From: Novosphingobium sp. KA1
GTDB lineage: Bacteria > Pseudomonadota > Alphaproteobacteria > Sphingomonadales > Sphingomonadaceae
Reading direction: 5' to 3'
Assembly (NCBI RefSeq): GCF_017309955.1
Contig: NZ_CP021247.1
Span: forward strand, 682,001-746,000
Length of the DNA: 64,000 nucleotides
The notes beneath the pieces were generated by a model. It ran no database searches. It was not told where the DNA came from and saw nothing but the letters and a program-made list of their open reading frames with translations. Every line of letters begins with the position of its first letter. The stretch's first letter is position 1. Positions 61,743 to 64,000 of the stretch are shown piece after piece. Both the position numbers and the translations under genes were made by a program.

Positions 61743-62792
61743 TCAATAGATCATTGCGTCGTCGCTCTTGGGATCGACCAGCATGATCTCGCCGCGATCG
61801 CCGAGCGACTTTGCCAACCGCACCAGCGCGGTCTGCGCTTCCTCGCATTCGCGCGCGCGGACCGGCCCCATCGCGGCCATGTCGTCGCGCATCAGCTTGG
61901 CGGCGCGTTCGGTCATGGCGTTGAAGAAGACCTTCTTCATGTCTTCCGGCGAGCCCTTGAGCGCCAAGGCCAGCTCGCGCTTGTTGCAATTGCGCACGAT
62001 CGTCTGGATCGCGCCGGGCAGCAGGTTGGCGAGATCCTCGAAGGTGAACATCAGCGCGCGGATGCGCTCGGCCGATTCCGGCGCCTTGTCGTCGAGCGCC
62101 TCAAGCATGGCTTCCTCGGTCGAGCGGTCGAGCGCGTTGAACATCTCGGCCATCGTCTCGTGCGGATCGCGCCGCTGCGCGCGCGAGAGGTTGGTCATGA
62201 ACTCGCTCTTGAGCGTCTGCTCGACCTGGACCAGCACGTCCTTCTGCACCGTGTCCATGCGCAGCATGCGCATGACGACGTCGGTGGCGAACTCGCGCGG
62301 GAGTTCCGAAAGCACCCGCGCCGCGTGATCGGGGCGCAGCTTGTGCAGGATCACCGCCACCGTCTGCGGATATTCGTTCTTGAGATAGCCCGCGAGCACC
62401 GCCTCGCTGACGTTGGACAGCTTGTCCCACATCGTGCGGCCGGAAGGACCGCGGATGTCCTCCATGATCTCCTTGACCTTGTCGGTCGGCATGATGCCTT
62501 CCAGCAGGCGCTCGGTGGTCTCGTAGGAGCCATGCAGCGTCGACATGCTCGACACTTCGCCCGAGAACTGCACCAGCAGATATTCGACGACCACCGCCGG
62601 CACGCGGCCGAGCTGCGAGATCGTCGAGGACAGTTCCTTGATCTCCTCGGTCGTCAACTGATCCCAGATCGGGCCGCCCTGCTCGTGGCCGAGCGAGAGC
62701 ATCAGCGCGGCAGCGCGCTGCATTCCCGAAAATTTCTTGAGCTCGGGCGGTTCGCCCACCGCGGCCATCATCGTCACGTCTTTCATCCCCAA
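61743..62792 (-). CDS. fliG: Flagellar motor switch protein FliG
   Basis: C-ring protein that interacts with the stator, 349 residues. Family sites are present: the N-terminal QRAAALMLSLGHEQGGPIWDQL, KNEYPQTVAVILHKLRPDHAARVL, and the C-terminal RALMFTFEDLANLLPGAIQTIVR with the charged motor residues in KGSPEDMKKVFFNAMTERAAKLMRDD. It heads the operon. ATG 62792 or 62786 are both possible. The intergenic region to the divergent large gene is 87 bp. Confidence 0.94.
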   Translation of the reverse strand: MGMKDVTMMAAVGEPPELKKFSGMQRAAALMLSLGHEQGGPIWDQLTTEEIKELSSTISQLGRVPAVVVEYLLVQFSGEVSSMSTLHGSYETTERLLEGIMPTDKVKEIMEDIRGPSGRTMWDKLSNVSEAVLAGYLKNEYPQTVAVILHKLRPDHAARVLSELPREFATDVVMRMLRMDTVQKDVLVQVEQTLKSEFMTNLSRAQRRDPHETMAEMFNALDRSTEEAMLEALDDKAPESAERIRALMFTFEDLANLLPGAIQTIVRNCNKRELALALKGSPEDMKKVFFNAMTERAAKLMRDDMAAMGPVRARECEEAQTALVRLAKSLGDRGEIMLVDPKSDDAMIY

Positions 62793-62879
62793 AAAAGTCC
62801 GCGAAGCCGACCTGTCGGCACCTGCGACCGTCTATCTTATAGGATGATAGCGGACGGGTGCGAAGTCCGGGAGGCAGAA

Positions 62880-64000
62880 TTGACGATAAAGTACAGCAGC
62901 GGGCTCACCGGCCTTTCGATCCTGGGCGGAACCAGCGCCTATACCAGCGCGCTCTCGACCGCGACCTCGACCGAAAGCGCCAAGGTGCTCGCGGCCAAGA
63001 AGGCCTTCACGCTGGCGGCCACCACGCCGCCGTGGAAGACCGACGAGACGGACACCTCCTCGATCACCAAGCAAGCCGCCGCGATCAAGAAGCTGCGCTC
63101 GATCATCGACGATTCCTATAGCCGCGACAGTTCGCTCGACGACCTGCCCGACGTGCGCACCACCTTCACGATCTACAAGGCGCTGACCAGCCTCCAGGTC
63201 CTCGCCGAAAGCGCCGCCAAGTCCGGCACTTCGAAGACCGAGCGCGCGGCGCTGGAAAAGGCCTTCGCCAAAGGCCTCTCCGACCTCCAGACCTATATCG
63301 GCAGCGCCGATACCGACCTTCTGACGCTCAACTTCGGCACTTCGGCCAGCCGCACGCAGACGATCGCGGTAAACAAGCCCGACGTCACCGGCGCGATCGC
63401 GGGCACCGCGGTGTCCACCAAGGAAGGCGACGCGATCACCGGCCTCACCGGCTCCGAAGTGTTCGAGGTCACGCTCACCAAGGGCACGACCACCCAGACG
63501 GTCAGTGTCGACCTGTCGCAATCGACCCAGCCGCCGACACTCGATTCCGTTGCCGCCGCGCTCAATGCCGCAATCGGCGCGACACCGCAGCTCGACGCCA
63601 ACGGCGACCCCGTGCTTGATGCCGACGGCAACCCGGTCAGCCAGTGGAAGTCGAACTTCACGGTCAAGTACGATTCCGAGGCCGAGAAATGGGGCCTCGT
63701 CTTCAACCCCTCGGGCGTCGAGAAAGTTTCGCTCGAGCAGGTCGATGCCGGCGATTCCATCATGGTCGCCAGCGGCGAGACCCGCAAGAGCACGACCACC
63801 GACGCCAATGGCAAGACCGTCGACAATTCCATCACCGATGCCGAAGTCTATCGCTTCTCGGACATCGACGGCGACCTGACCTGGGAACGCCTCGGCACGG
63901 TCAGCGCCGTCGACAGCGCCGCCACCGCCCAGGCCGAAGCCGCCGCCAGCGAGGATGACGACGAGGATACCGACTACACCGTCCATGCCGATACCGCCGC
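62880..64000 (+). CDS. Large flagellar-locus protein (FlaEY-like?), cut by the right edge
   Basis: At least 373 residues, continuing beyond the window. It opens LTIKYSSGLTGLSILGGTSA, then Ala/Ser/Thr-rich secreted-type sequence. A helical part (AAAIKKLRSIIDDSYSRDSSLDDLP) and a beta part (TKGTTTQTVSVDLSQSTQPP, WKSNFTVKYDSEAEKWGLVF) follow. It lacks Cys and resembles exported flagellar axial or regulatory proteins; a relation to Caulobacter FlaEY is suggested by the locus and is an inference. The start is TTG at 62880 with GGGAGG 5 nt upstream. It is divergent from fliG. Confidence 0.65.
   Translation, partial: MTIKYSSGLTGLSILGGTSAYTSALSTATSTESAKVLAAKKAFTLAATTPPWKTDETDTSSITKQAAAIKKLRSIIDDSYSRDSSLDDLPDVRTTFTIYKALTSLQVLAESAAKSGTSKTERAALEKAFAKGLSDLQTYIGSADTDLLTLNFGTSASRTQTIAVNKPDVTGAIAGTAVSTKEGDAITGLTGSEVFEVTLTKGTTTQTVSVDLSQSTQPPTLDSVAAALNAAIGATPQLDANGDPVLDADGNPVSQWKSNFTVKYDSEAEKWGLVFNPSGVEKVSLEQVDAGDSIMVASGETRKSTTTDANGKTVDNSITDAEVYRFSDIDGDLTWERLGTVSAVDSAATAQAEAAASEDDDEDTDYTVHADTA

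Overview
The window is GC-rich, densely packed alphaproteobacterial chromosome, most likely from the Sphingomonadales (a Novosphingobium- or Sphingobium-like organism). This is inferred from protein content: a polyhydroxyalkanoate (PHA) system with an Ala/Lys/Pro-rich phasin, many TonB-dependent and autotransporter-type surface proteins, an alphaproteobacterial flagellar operon order (fliN - flbD-like - flhA) and the sphingomonad-type ClpS and LptFG. Nothing here looks like a plasmid, prophage or CRISPR locus.

Layout. 0-2 kb: a nucleotide-sugar epimerase (cut by the left edge) divergent from galE. 2-11.2 kb: a surface/signalling block. An OmpR-type response regulator, an exported intradiol-dioxygenase-like lipoprotein and a giant autotransporter lie on the minus strand. 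Divergent from them are a histidine kinase with a roughly 165-residue Gly/Pro repeat in its periplasmic region and a translationally coupled outer-membrane barrel. 11-20 kb: a 264-bp terminal-inverted-repeat element, a beta-helix protein, alcohol dehydrogenase, RibA, exonuclease III, a candidate small RNA, LolA, ribosomal protein L33, polyphosphate kinase 2 and UppP. 20-27 kb: a TonB-C-like protein, an M13 peptidase, an ABC exporter, the PHA depolymerase followed by a run of 22 C, and an exported L,D-transpeptidase-like protein.

27-35 kb: TetR, XdhC-like and MocA-like genes that suggest a molybdenum hydroxylase system, YqgE, a FAH-family hydrolase plus TonB receptor pair, an orphan [2Fe-2S] subunit, ArsC and a phospholipid methyltransferase. 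35-44.5 kb: LipB, a small lipoprotein, a frameshifted CitE-like gene with a 272-bp MITE-like insertion just upstream, an acetyltransferase-like protein, a desaturase, LptG and LptF. 44.6-51.5 kb: ClpS, phasin, PHA synthase, an alanine/LL-DAP-type aminotransferase and an atypical winged-helix regulator. 51.6-53.4 kb: MobA, tRNA-Cys and a small unknown protein. 53.7-64 kb: a minus-strand flagellar operon fliG-fliH-fliF-fliN-(mini flbD)-flhA-fliK-flgD, divergent from a large flagellar-locus protein cut by the right edge.

How the parts work together. PHA storage is represented by synthase, phasin and depolymerase, whose leaders share an ATTGC(A/G)CAA motif. Envelope biogenesis is represented by UppP, LolA, LptF and LptG. 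The most unusual features are the mini-FlbD without an ATPase domain, the Gly/Pro-repeat sensor kinase, the structured candidate sRNA upstream of xthA, several strongly palindromic intergenic elements, a RibA with a degenerate RibB-like N-terminus, and the decaying CitE-like gene.
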